Assembly (NCBI GenBank): GCA_016718655.1
Contig: JADKCV010000031.1
Span: forward strand, 6,674 to 70,673
Length of the DNA: 64,000 nucleotides
Reading direction: 5' to 3'
DNA from: Flavobacteriales bacterium
Lineage (GTDB): Bacteria > Bacteroidota > Bacteroidia > Flavobacteriales_F > PHOS-HE28
The notes under the pieces were generated by a model. It worked only from the letters and a program-made list of their open reading frames with translations. It searched no databases and was not told the DNA's origin. Shown piece after piece: positions 26,994 to 35,352 of this stretch (the first letter of the stretch is position 1; the number at the start of each line of letters is the position of its first letter). Position numbers and translations under genes: made by a program.

Positions 26994-27473
26994 TCAGTCC
27001 TCGTCCTCCTCCCCGCTCACCGCCACCTGCGGTACACCCTTGAAGATCCAGAACTTCTGGCCCACGAAATTGAACACCGCGCAAATGCCCGTAGCGCCCA
27101 CGAAGGCCACCAGGTACTTGCGGGGCACCCAGCTCCAGGTCCCATATTGATGCAGGATCCACAGGAACAGGCTGTTCATGCTGACGTTCAACACCAGCGA
27201 TACGCCGTAGAGGCCTAGGAACTTCACCAAGCGGCGGTTGCTGCGGTCCTTGCGGCGCCAGGTCCAACGCTTGTTCAGCTGGTAGGTGACGGACAGCCCG
27301 CAGAGGAAGGAGAGCGTCTTGGCCACCGCCTCGTTGTTCAGGGGTGGCGGGAAGAGCGCATCGGGCAGGGCCTGTAGGAAGGCGTAGTAACAGGCCAGGT
27401 CGGTGAGCACTGCAAGCCCACCGATGAAGATGAACTTGGTGAGCTGCTTCTTGGTCTCGGTGAGCCTGGGCAT
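26994..27473 (-). CDS. GtrA-like membrane protein
   Basis: A 159-residue protein with four membrane segments: KFIFIGGLAVLTDLACYYAFL, VAKTLSFLCGLSVTYQLNKRWTW, LVKFLGLYGVSLVLNVSMNSLFL and YLVAFVGATGICAVFNFVGQKFWIF. The N-K/R-x-W-T-F/W and NF-x-x-x-K-x-W-x-F endings of helices 2 and 4 are GtrA family hallmarks. GtrA proteins are thought to help move polyprenyl-phosphate sugars across the membrane for cell-surface polysaccharide synthesis. The start is ATG 27473 (PRLTETKKQL); the upstream frame lies within rseP. It is 20 bp after rseP, so in the same operon. Confidence 0.9.
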   Translation of the reverse strand: MPRLTETKKQLTKFIFIGGLAVLTDLACYYAFLQALPDALFPPPLNNEAVAKTLSFLCGLSVTYQLNKRWTWRRKDRSNRRLVKFLGLYGVSLVLNVSMNSLFLWILHQYGTWSWVPRKYLVAFVGATGICAVFNFVGQKFWIFKGVPQVAVSGEEDED

Positions 27474-27493
27474 CCGCAGGAACGGTTGGCGGG

Positions 27494-28813
27494 TCAGCGC
27501 GTGAAGGCCTTGAACAGGTCGTTGCCGTTGGCGAAGAGGATCAGGCCCAGCAGCAGCACCATGCCGATCATCTGCGCCACTTCCAAAACGCGTTGGTTCG
27601 GTGGCCGGCCGGTCACCATCTCGTACAAGAGGAAGACCACGTGGCCCCCGTCCAGCGCCGGGATGGGCAGGATGTTCATGAACGCGAGGATGATGCTGAG
27701 GAAAGCGGTCATGTTCCAGAACACCTGCCAGTCCCACGTGGGGCTGAACAGGCCGCCGATGGACCCGAAGCCCCCGATCTGGCTGGCGCCGCTGCGCGAG
27801 AACAGGAGCTTGAGCGAACGCACATAACCGCCCAAGGTCTCCCACCCGTAAGCAATGCCTGCGGGTATCGCCGAGATGGCGTTGAACTCCTCGTGGGCCA
27901 TGGTGAAGTAGGCCGAAGGTGCCCGGTTGCCGATGCCCACGGTGCCCTCTTCGGTCACGGTCATGCGTAGTTCCAGAAGCGCATTGCTGCGTTGCACTTT
28001 CACGGTCACTTCCTTCCCCTTGCGGTCGGCCATGGCCTCACGCAGGTCGGTGTAATACTTGGTCACCACATTATCCACGGCCACCAGGATGTCGCCCTTC
28101 TGCATGCCGGCCGCTAAAGCAGGTCCATCCGCCATCACGGTGTCCACGATGAACGGTACCCGCGGTGCAAAGAGGCTCTTCTCCCCACTGGCCAGGATGC
28201 TGTCGTGCACCGCAGGGCTCAAGGTGATCCGCTGTTGCACCCCGCCCCGCTCCACGGTAAGCTCGCGCGCTCCGTCGATCAGGATCGCTCGGGTCACATC
28301 CTCCAAGGTCTTCGGCTGTGCACCTGCCACGCCAACGATGCGGTCGCCCTCTTCCAGTCCTTGGCGCTGCATCAGGTCGCTCACATGCACGCCGTACTTC
28401 ACCTCGCTCAAGGGCAGGTAGTCCCGGCCCCAGGTGAAGAGGATGCCGATGTAGATGGCCATACCCAGCAACAGGTTCACGGTAACGCCACCCACCATGA
28501 TGATCAGGCGCTGCCACGCGGGCTTGCTGCGGAACTCCCAAGGCTCTGCCGGCTTCGCGAGCTGGTCCTTGTCCATGCTCTCGTCGATCATGCCGCTGAT
28601 CTTCACATAGCCGCCGAAGGGGATCCAACCGATGCCGAACTCGGTGCCCTTCCAGTTCTTCTTCCACAGGGAGAACCACGGGTCGAAGAAGAGGTAGAAC
28701 TTCTCCACACGGGTGCCGAAGTAGCGGGCAGGAAGGAAGTGGCCCAGCTCATGGAGCACCACCAGGATGCTGAGGCTGAGAATGAGCTGTGCGCCCTTGA
28801 TCAAGATCTCCAT
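27494..28813 (-). CDS. rseP: RIP metalloprotease (site-2 protease)
   Basis: A 439-residue membrane zinc protease that cleaves membrane-embedded substrates such as anti-sigma factors and signal peptide remnants. The zinc motif HELGH is at residues 21-25 within the first membrane helix. A PDZ region lies near the middle (SDLMQRQGLEEGDRIVGVAG and AAGMQKGDILVAVDN, so two PDZ-like units). The third ligand motif MNILPIPALDGGHV is near the C-terminus, followed by the last helix. Its ATG overlaps the end of dxr by 13 bp, the usual dxr-rseP arrangement. Confidence 0.95.
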   Translation of the reverse strand: MEILIKGAQLILSLSILVVLHELGHFLPARYFGTRVEKFYLFFDPWFSLWKKNWKGTEFGIGWIPFGGYVKISGMIDESMDKDQLAKPAEPWEFRSKPAWQRLIIMVGGVTVNLLLGMAIYIGILFTWGRDYLPLSEVKYGVHVSDLMQRQGLEEGDRIVGVAGAQPKTLEDVTRAILIDGARELTVERGGVQQRITLSPAVHDSILASGEKSLFAPRVPFIVDTVMADGPALAAGMQKGDILVAVDNVVTKYYTDLREAMADRKGKEVTVKVQRSNALLELRMTVTEEGTVGIGNRAPSAYFTMAHEEFNAISAIPAGIAYGWETLGGYVRSLKLLFSRSGASQIGGFGSIGGLFSPTWDWQVFWNMTAFLSIILAFMNILPIPALDGGHVVFLLYEMVTGRPPNQRVLEVAQMIGMVLLLGLILFANGNDLFKAFTR

Positions 28814-29967
28814 GCGGAAGGGATGGCGGACCCGGCGACGCGACGCGCTTCGGCATCGCTGGCCTCCAGGTCAAGAAGCGAGGGGTTGGGGATGAACGGA
28901 ACGGACTCCAGACAGTGCGCGATCAGGTCGCTCATCTCCAGGAAGCCGATGGCATCCTGCAGGAAGAGCGCCACGGCCACTTCGTTGGCGGCATTGAGCA
29001 CGCACGGCGCATTGCCGCCCCGGTCCATGGCCTCGAGCGCCAGGGCCAGGTTGCGGAAGGTCTTCAGGTCTGGCTGCTCGAAGGTCAGCGCCGGGTACTT
29101 CACGAAGTCGAAGCGGGGCCAGCTGGTGGGCAGCCGGTCCGGGTAGGCCATGGCGTACTGGATGGGCAGCTTCATGTCCGGCAGGCCCATCTGCGCCTTC
29201 ATGCTGCCATCGCGGAACTGCACGATGCTGTGGATGATGCTCTGCGGGTGGACGATGATCTCGATCTGCTCGCGCTTCAGGTTGAACAGCCACTTGGCCT
29301 CGATGGCCTCCAGGCCCTTGTTCATCAGGCTGGCGCTGTCGATGGTGATCTTGGCGCCCATGTCCCAATTGGGGTGCTTCAGGGCCTGGGCCTTGGTCAC
29401 CGTGGCCAGCTCGGCGCGGCTTCTGCCCCGGAAGGGACCTCCGCTGGCCGTGAGCACGATCTTCTCGATGGGGTTGTGCCACTCGCCCGCCAGGCACTGG
29501 AAAATGGCGCTGTGCTCGCTGTCCACGGGGTAGATGTTCACCCCCTTGTCCTGCGCGGCCTTGGTGACGAGCTCGCCCGCCACCACCAGGGTCTCCTTGT
29601 TGGCCAGGGCGATGTGCTTGCCTGCGGCGATGGCCGCCAGCGTGGGCCGCAGCCCGGCGTAGCCTACCAGCGCGGTCAGCACCAGGTCGATGCCCTCCAT
29701 GGTCACCGCCTGCTCCAGCGCATCGGCACCGGCATAGACCTTGATGCCCTTGGGGAAGAGCGCGTCCTTCACGGCGTCCAGCTTGGCCGGGTCACCGATC
29801 ACCACCGCATTGGGACTGAACTCCAGCGCCTGCTGCATCAGCAGCCCCACGTTGTTGCCGCAGCTCAGCAGCTCCACGGCGAAACGCTCGGGCTGCTCAC
29901 GCACCACGTCCAGGGCCTGTGTGCCGATGGAACCCGTGGAACCGAGGATGGCGATGCGTTTCTGCAT
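28801..29967 (-). CDS. dxr: 1-deoxy-D-xylulose 5-phosphate reductoisomerase
   Basis: A 388-residue NADPH- and metal-dependent enzyme that makes 2-C-methyl-D-erythritol 4-phosphate, the first committed step of the MEP isoprenoid pathway. N-terminal NADPH motif ILGSTGSIGTQALDVV. The catalytic segment VDSEHSAIFQCL holds the metal ligands Asp and Glu, and TASGGPFRG plus MGAKITIDSASLMNKGLE are family signatures. The start at ATG 29967 begins QKRIAILG; the extra upstream codons precede the Rossmann strand and are not expected. It is followed by rseP with an overlap. Confidence 0.96.
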   Translation of the reverse strand: MQKRIAILGSTGSIGTQALDVVREQPERFAVELLSCGNNVGLLMQQALEFSPNAVVIGDPAKLDAVKDALFPKGIKVYAGADALEQAVTMEGIDLVLTALVGYAGLRPTLAAIAAGKHIALANKETLVVAGELVTKAAQDKGVNIYPVDSEHSAIFQCLAGEWHNPIEKIVLTASGGPFRGRSRAELATVTKAQALKHPNWDMGAKITIDSASLMNKGLEAIEAKWLFNLKREQIEIIVHPQSIIHSIVQFRDGSMKAQMGLPDMKLPIQYAMAYPDRLPTSWPRFDFVKYPALTFEQPDLKTFRNLALALEAMDRGGNAPCVLNAANEVAVALFLQDAIGFLEMSDLIAHCLESVPFIPNPSLLDLEASDAEARRVAGSAIPSAWRS

Positions 29968-30049
29968 GGTCGGACCGCCACCCCTGCGGCGGCAAGGGTG
30001 CAAAGATCGGGGTTTTGTGGGCTGGTGCGCAGGCTCCTGATCGCCCGCT

Positions 30050-30997
30050 TCACCGCCCCCCCGCCGCCCGCCTTAAGCGGTCGTTGATCGCACGGCCCAG
30101 GCCTTCCTCCGGGAATTCCTCGGCCACGATGACGGCGCAGTCGCTGCCGTCCAGCTCGCGCAGCACGGCGAAGAGGTGGCGCGCAGCCTCGGCCAGATCG
30201 CCGCTTTCGGAGAGCACTTCGCAGCGGTGGGCCAGGTATTCGCGTTGGAAGCTGATCACACCCACCGAGCGGCCCGCGAAGCGCTTCAACAGGGCTTCCA
30301 CATCGCCGCGGTACAGGGGCTTGCGCGGGGCGTAATGGCTGTCCAACATCCCCGGTGCGTGGGGCTTGGCGGCCGTAGGCACCACGGTGAGCGGTCCGGT
30401 GATGGCGGCGATGGCCTCGGCGGAGATGCCGCCCGGGCGGAAGAGCTGCCACCGGCCGTCCTGCCAACCGATGATGGTGCTCTCCACCCCCACCGCACAC
30501 GGACCACCGTCCAGGATGTACGGCACCTGGTCACCCAGCTGGTCGGCCACGTGCTGTGCGGTGGTGGGGCTCACGTAGCCGAAGGGGTTGGCACTGGGCG
30601 CCGCGAGGGGGAAGGGCAGCGCTTGCAGCAGCGCCAAGGTGAGGGGATGGGAAGGCATACGTACCCCCACGGTGTCCAATCCGCTGGTGACGATGTCGGG
30701 CACGTCGGGGTGCTTGGGCAGCAGCAGGGTGAGCGGGCCTGGCCAGAAGGCGTCCATGAGGGCTTGGGCCTGCGGTGGCAGTTCGCGCGCCACCCGGTGG
30801 ATGTCAGCCGCGCGGCCGATGTGTACGATGAGCGGATCGAAGCTGGGGCGCTGTTTCACGCTGAAGATGCGCAGCACGGCCGCTTCATCGAAGGCGTTGG
30901 CGGCCAAGCCGTATACGGTCTCGGTGGGGATGGCCACCACCGCGCCGGCCTGCAGGTGCTGGGCCGCCTGTGCGCTATCGGTGCCAATGGTGCTCAT
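30050..30997 (-). CDS. tsaC: L-threonylcarbamoyladenylate synthase (Sua5 type)
   Basis: A 315-residue enzyme that makes threonylcarbamoyl-AMP for the t6A37 modification of ANN-decoding tRNAs. The N-terminal YrdC domain has AIPTETVYGLAANAF, KQRPSFDPLIVHI, WPGPLTLLL, VGVRMPSHPL and PLAAPSANPFGYVSPT. The C-terminal ~110 residues match the Sua5 domain found in the longer form of the enzyme. The start is ATG 30997; a GATCTTTG element (31002-31009, one mismatch from the -7 consensus) ends 4 bp before it. It is the first gene of the minus-strand run that continues with dxr and rseP. Confidence 0.93.
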   Translation of the reverse strand: MSTIGTDSAQAAQHLQAGAVVAIPTETVYGLAANAFDEAAVLRIFSVKQRPSFDPLIVHIGRAADIHRVARELPPQAQALMDAFWPGPLTLLLPKHPDVPDIVTSGLDTVGVRMPSHPLTLALLQALPFPLAAPSANPFGYVSPTTAQHVADQLGDQVPYILDGGPCAVGVESTIIGWQDGRWQLFRPGGISAEAIAAITGPLTVVPTAAKPHAPGMLDSHYAPRKPLYRGDVEALLKRFAGRSVGVISFQREYLAHRCEVLSESGDLAEAARHLFAVLRELDGSDCAVIVAEEFPEEGLGRAINDRLRRAAGGR

Positions 30998-31107
30998 GGT
31001 GCAAAGATCGGCAGCGGGGAACGGATGCGGTGCAGGAGAGGCTGATGCCAACGCGGCTGACCAAGGGATCGCATAACGCGATACATTCGGGGCAGAACCA
31101 CGCCTCA

Positions 31108-31521
31108 ATGCAACGCCGCGACTTCCTTCGCTCCGCCTGCCAGGCCTGTGCCGCACTGGCCTTGGTCCCCTTGGCTGCTGGCTCGTTGGAGAGTTGTGCT
31201 TCCGGGCTGGCCGTTACCGATGGTCTGCTGCGGTTCCCCAAGAGCTCCATGGGCAAGGACGGCACGGCGGTGATCAAAGCGAAAGGCGCACCCCACCCGG
31301 TGATGGTGGTGCAGCGACCCGATGGCACGTACACCGCCCTGGCCCTGAACTGCCCGCACAAGAACGGCCCGGTGAAGAACAAGGGAGGCGTGCTCACCTG
31401 CGACTGGCATGGCAGCACCTTCGACCGGGAAGGACAGGTGACCAAGGGCCCATCCAAGGCGGGACTGAAGCGCTACCCGGTGGAAGCGGTGGGCGAGGAA
31501 TTGATGGTGCGCTTCGCCTGA
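31108..31521 (+). CDS. Exported Rieske [2Fe-2S] protein
   Basis: A 137-residue protein. The cluster motif is complete: CPH at residues 82-84 and CDWH at 98-101, so two Cys and two His bind a [2Fe-2S] centre. The N-terminus MQRRDFLRSACQACAALAL has twin arginines and a hydrophobic stretch, consistent with Tat export of the folded cofactor protein. A Cys at position 30 (SLESC) might be lipidated but is not a canonical lipobox. No cytochrome b or oxygenase gene is adjacent, so its electron partner is unknown. Its TGA abuts the convergent stop of the next gene. Confidence 0.85.
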   Translation: MQRRDFLRSACQACAALALVPLAAGSLESCASGLAVTDGLLRFPKSSMGKDGTAVIKAKGAPHPVMVVQRPDGTYTALALNCPHKNGPVKNKGGVLTCDWHGSTFDREGQVTKGPSKAGLKRYPVEAVGEELMVRFA

Positions 31522-32772
31522 TCAGGGCTTGATCACTTTCTGCGTCACGAAGCCCAGGTTGGTATAGAGCGAAAGGACGTAGGTACCCGATGCGTATCGG
31601 CCTAGATCCAAGGGGAGGTCATGTGCGCCGGCAGGAAGCACCCCTTCGTGCAGGATGCGTAGCAACTCACCTTGCTCCGTATGCACGGCCACCCGTGTCA
31701 ACGAACGGTGCTGTAGCACGACCGATACGCGGAGCGGCCCCTCTGCCACCGTGCTGGAGACGGACAGGCGATCGCGCACCTCGGGCAGCGGTTCCGGTGT
31801 ACGGACACCCGTGCTCAAGGGGCCATAGCGGAAGATCCCATATCCACCGGCAAAGGCCAATTGATCATTCACCTTGTGGAAGCGGTTGAAGCCAGGAACG
31901 CCGAACCCTTGGCTCCAGGAAGTGCCTCCATCCTGCGTGGCATAGAGCGTGTTGTCCCCAGCCCAACCGAGCTGTGGCGTCAGGAAGCCCACTCCTTGCA
32001 AGCGACCATTGGTCTGGGCCAGGGTATCCAAGGTCCACGTGACGCCCGCATCGGAAGAAACGGCAATGCGCGGGCGGCTGTTGAACGCCGATTCGATGGA
32101 CGCGAAGAAGTGGACCCCATCCGGGGATTGGATCTTCCAGAACCACTCGTAACCCGTGCCCGTGGTGAACACCTCGGACCAGGTCACACCCCCATCCTCG
32201 GTCCGGTAGATGGATGCACCCGCATTGGTGTTCGCACCGGCACCCACCGCGAAACCGGTATCGGCATTGAGGAAGTGGACGTCGACCAGGCACCAGGCCA
32301 GGCTCGACAGATCGGTGTGGGACCAGGTATCGCCCCCATCCGTGCTCTTGATGATGTACGCCGGTCCGAAGAACACGCCCGAGCCATAGATGGTAGTGGC
32401 ATCGGGTGCGCTCAACCCGCAGACACCGGGGATCTGCTGCGGTAACTGTGACATGATGTCGGTCCAGGTCGTCCCGCCATCCTCGGTGCGGTACAGTTGC
32501 CAATCCAACGATCCACAGAACCCGTTCTGGTCATCGAGGAATTCGATGCTGCGGAGGTAACTGTCGCCGAAGTCCGCCACCACGGACCAGAAGTCACCAC
32601 CATCATAGGTGCGCAGGATACGCCCGGATCCTCCGCCAGCCGCGAAGCCGGTGTCCGCGTTCAGGAAATAGAGGTCATCGCAGCGCTCGATGGTAGGATG
32701 GAACAACTGGGTCCATTGCGCCTGCGCTATCGTCAGGACCAGGAACAGGATGATGGTGGACCAGGATCGCAT
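31522..32772 (-). CDS. T9SS cargo protein with YCF48/BNR-like repeats
   Basis: A 416-residue secreted protein. Signal peptide MRSWSTIILFLVLTIAQAQ. Residues ~25-320 consist of propeller repeats with the Asp-box pattern (RTEDGGTTWTDI, KSTDGGDTWSHT, RTEDGGVTWSEV, ATQDGGTSWSQG), as in YCF48-like photosystem-assembly and sialidase folds. The C-terminal ~80 residues form a type A sorting domain: VVLQHRSLTRVAVHTEQGELLRIL...DLGRYASGTYVLSLYTNLGFVTQKVIKP. It would be exported by T9SS and displayed or released. The start at ATG 32772 opens the signal peptide. Function beyond a surface propeller is unknown. Confidence 0.85.
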   Translation of the reverse strand: MRSWSTIILFLVLTIAQAQWTQLFHPTIERCDDLYFLNADTGFAAGGGSGRILRTYDGGDFWSVVADFGDSYLRSIEFLDDQNGFCGSLDWQLYRTEDGGTTWTDIMSQLPQQIPGVCGLSAPDATTIYGSGVFFGPAYIIKSTDGGDTWSHTDLSSLAWCLVDVHFLNADTGFAVGAGANTNAGASIYRTEDGGVTWSEVFTTGTGYEWFWKIQSPDGVHFFASIESAFNSRPRIAVSSDAGVTWTLDTLAQTNGRLQGVGFLTPQLGWAGDNTLYATQDGGTSWSQGFGVPGFNRFHKVNDQLAFAGGYGIFRYGPLSTGVRTPEPLPEVRDRLSVSSTVAEGPLRVSVVLQHRSLTRVAVHTEQGELLRILHEGVLPAGAHDLPLDLGRYASGTYVLSLYTNLGFVTQKVIKP

Positions 32773-32860
32773 GGGGTCGGTATGTGTCGACCAAGTTGCA
32801 GAACGATGGCGATCGTCCGGAGCGCTGTGCGATGAACGGCACGCGTGGCCGAGCGAACGG

Positions 32861-34336
32861 TCACCCCAAGCCCTCCACGTAGCGCCGGTCGTTCGCAAGG
32901 CGCGGCATCTTGCTCTGGGCGTCGTTCATGCCCCGCGCCTTCATCCATGCTGCGAAACCGCCCCGGGCTACCGCCGCGATCACCAGCGGCCGCAGCACCT
33001 TGCCCGCGATCAGATCCTTGTAATAGGGGTTGCGCTTCTGCAGGGCTTCGTCCATCGCGACGGCGAAGCGTGCCATGTCCGCCGGAGGGGCCGCGAACTC
33101 GATGAACCATTCGTGGTAGGGCAGGCCATCCTTGGGAGCGGTCTGAGGCGCTACGGTGAACTCGGCCACCTCGCCCGGCACCAACGCCAGGGCATCCTTC
33201 AACGCTCCTTCCACCTCCTCGGCGATGACATGTTCGCCAAAGGCACTGGTGAAATGCTTGGTGCGGCCTGTGACCTTGATGCGCGGGGGGCTGAGCGAGG
33301 TGAACTTCACCGTATCGCCGATCTCGTAGCCCCATAGGCCAGCGTTGGTGTATAGGACCAGTGCGTACTGCGTGTTCAGCTCCACCTCGGCGATGGAGCG
33401 TGGACGGCGGTCGTTGCCCTGCATGGGCACGAAGCCGAAGTAGATGCCGTTGTCCACCACCAACAGCAGGCCCTCGTCGTTGTCCTTGTCCTGGTAGGCG
33501 ATGAAGCCTTCGCTGGCCGGGAAGAGCTCCACACTGGGCACGCTGCCACCGATGAGCGCCTCCATACGGTTGCGGTACGGGTCGTAGTTGACACCGCCAT
33601 ACACGAAGAGCGAGAAGTGCGGGAAGACCTCCTTGACCGTGGCCTTGCCGGTGCGGGTCAGCAGACGCTCGAAGTACATCTGCACCCAGGCAGGTATGCC
33701 ACTGATCAGTCGCATGTCGGCCTGCATGGTCTCGCCCACGATGGCCTCCACCTTGGTCTCCCAGTCGGCGATGCTGTTGGTGGCGAAGCCGGGCATGCGG
33801 TTCTTCAACAAGTAGGCCGGTACGTGGTTGGCGACGATCCCGCTGAGCCGCCCGGTGGGGATGCGCCGCGAGCGATCGAGCACTGGACTGCCTTGGAGGA
33901 AGATCATCTTGCCGTCCACGAAGTCAGCGCGGCCACTGTGGGCGATGTAGGCCAGCAAGGCCCGGCGAGCGCTACCGATGTGGTTGGGCAGGCTCTCCGG
34001 GGTGATGGGGATGTATTTGGCGCCGCTGGTGGTGCCGCTGGTCTTGCAGAAGTAGAGGGGCTTGCCGGGCCACAGCACATCGTCCTCGCCGAACAGGACG
34101 CGGTCCACATAGGGCTTGAAGCCTTCGTAATCGCGCAAGGGCACAGCCTGCACCAGGTCGGTATGACCGCGCACGTCATGCAGGCGGTGCTCCCGCCCGA
34201 AGGCGGTGTCGCCCCCGAAGCGGACCAGCCGGGTCAACAGGGCCTGCTGGGTGGCCACGGGGTCCAGGGCACGGCGCATCACGGCGTCCGTCACGTAGCG
34301 CGCGTAGGGCTTGGCGATGGCGCTCTTCAGGCTCAT
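32861..34336 (-). CDS. GH3-family acyl-adenylating enzyme (auxin-responsive GH3-like)
   Basis: A 491-residue protein of the GH3 family, members of the ANL adenylate-forming superfamily that in plants conjugate acyl acids to amino acids. The ATP-binding motif is FCKTSGTTSGAKYIPIT. VYGGVNYDPYRNRMEALIG, ELFPASEGFIAYQDKD and GYEIGDTVKFTSLSPPRIKVTGRTKHFTSAFGE are further family blocks. Bacterial members are widespread in Bacteroidota; their substrates are not known. The start overlaps the M23 peptidase stop by 4 bp, so the two are coupled. No biosynthetic cluster surrounds it. Confidence 0.9.
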   Translation of the reverse strand: MSLKSAIAKPYARYVTDAVMRRALDPVATQQALLTRLVRFGGDTAFGREHRLHDVRGHTDLVQAVPLRDYEGFKPYVDRVLFGEDDVLWPGKPLYFCKTSGTTSGAKYIPITPESLPNHIGSARRALLAYIAHSGRADFVDGKMIFLQGSPVLDRSRRIPTGRLSGIVANHVPAYLLKNRMPGFATNSIADWETKVEAIVGETMQADMRLISGIPAWVQMYFERLLTRTGKATVKEVFPHFSLFVYGGVNYDPYRNRMEALIGGSVPSVELFPASEGFIAYQDKDNDEGLLLVVDNGIYFGFVPMQGNDRRPRSIAEVELNTQYALVLYTNAGLWGYEIGDTVKFTSLSPPRIKVTGRTKHFTSAFGEHVIAEEVEGALKDALALVPGEVAEFTVAPQTAPKDGLPYHEWFIEFAAPPADMARFAVAMDEALQKRNPYYKDLIAGKVLRPLVIAAVARGGFAAWMKARGMNDAQSKMPRLANDRRYVEGLG

Positions 34337-35238
34337 TCGAAGACGATGTAGCGCTGCGGGTCCACCGGGTCACCCTTCAACCACAGCTCGAAATGGAGGT
34401 GCGGCCCGGTGGTGAGCTCTCCGCTGTTACCTACAATGGCCACGGCCTCCCCAGCACGTACCTTATCACCCACCTTCCGGAGAAGCACACTGTTGTGCTT
34501 GTAGATGCTCACCAGATCGTTCCGATGTTGGATGTGCAGCACATGCCCGGCATCGGTGGTCCAGCTCGCTTCGATCACCGTTCCTTCCAAGCAGGCCTTC
34601 ACCGCCGCATCGGCCTTGGCCACGATGTCCATACCGAAATGCCCTTGGGCACGGTCGAACGTGGTGGTGACGATACCTCGAAGGGGTGGGAACAGCACCA
34701 GCCCGGCCAGGTCACGTGGACCACTGCCATTGGCGCCTTCCACCAGGTCATAGGCTTGCTCGCGGGCCATACGGGCGCGCAATGCACTGTCGGCATCACC
34801 GGGCACCAGGTCCTCCGGTCCGGGAGTCGCAACCAGCGGGGCGAACAGATTGGCACTGTCCGCGTGCAACTCCCCCCGCAACACGCGTTGTAGGTTCATC
34901 AGGTAGGCATCCTGTTCCCTCACCCGCAGCTCCAAGGAATCGGCCAGGACCGTACTCCGATAAGCATTGCGCTTGGTCTCCTGGTCGGAATAACCGGGAA
35001 TGTAGCGCTTGAGCGGTGTGAACACGATCAAGGCGGTCACGAACAGGCCGTGTAGCGTGAAGGCCACCAGCGTGAGTAACAAGACGTTCAACCGAGTGAG
35101 CCGGATACTGAACCGTTCTTCGAACGTACGGTCGTTGATCAGGAGCAAGCGGTACTTGTTCTTGAGCTTGCCCAATAGCCGCCTGGCCCGGGGACGGGGC
35201 CGGGCGACGGGTCTCGGGTCCTTCGCGGATTCGGCCAT
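34333..35238 (-). CDS. M23 family metallopeptidase, membrane-anchored
   Basis: A 301-residue protein with a basic cytoplasmic N-terminus, one membrane helix at about residues 50-72, a coiled-coil-prone linker, and a C-terminal LytM/M23 domain. Zinc ligands are visible in GHFGMDIVAK (His and Asp) and in GPHLHFELW (final His), so it is predicted to be catalytically competent, cutting peptidoglycan cross-links. I start at ATG 35238 (AESAKDP); ATG 35247 is also possible. A CACCTTTG element (35245-35252, one mismatch) lies 6 bp upstream. It is divergent from the SprE/PorW-like gene and coupled to the GH3-like gene. Confidence 0.9.
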   Translation of the reverse strand: MAESAKDPRPVARPRPRARRLLGKLKNKYRLLLINDRTFEERFSIRLTRLNVLLLTLVAFTLHGLFVTALIVFTPLKRYIPGYSDQETKRNAYRSTVLADSLELRVREQDAYLMNLQRVLRGELHADSANLFAPLVATPGPEDLVPGDADSALRARMAREQAYDLVEGANGSGPRDLAGLVLFPPLRGIVTTTFDRAQGHFGMDIVAKADAAVKACLEGTVIEASWTTDAGHVLHIQHRNDLVSIYKHNSVLLRKVGDKVRAGEAVAIVGNSGELTTGPHLHFELWLKGDPVDPQRYIVFE

Positions 35239-35316
35239 CACGCACAAAGGTGGCTATCCCGATCGGATCGGCCGATGGCAATTCGGAAAAGCGGCCGAGC
35301 ATAGAGCCCAATGAAA

Positions 35317-35324
35317 TAACTTCG
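35317..35324 (+). promoter_or_regulatory. Candidate -7 element TAACTTCG
   Basis: One mismatch from TAnnTTTG, 28 bp before the ATG of the SprE/PorW-like gene. Confidence 0.4.
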
Positions 35325-35352
35325 CCCGTTCGTAGTTAAGGCATCCGGAACC

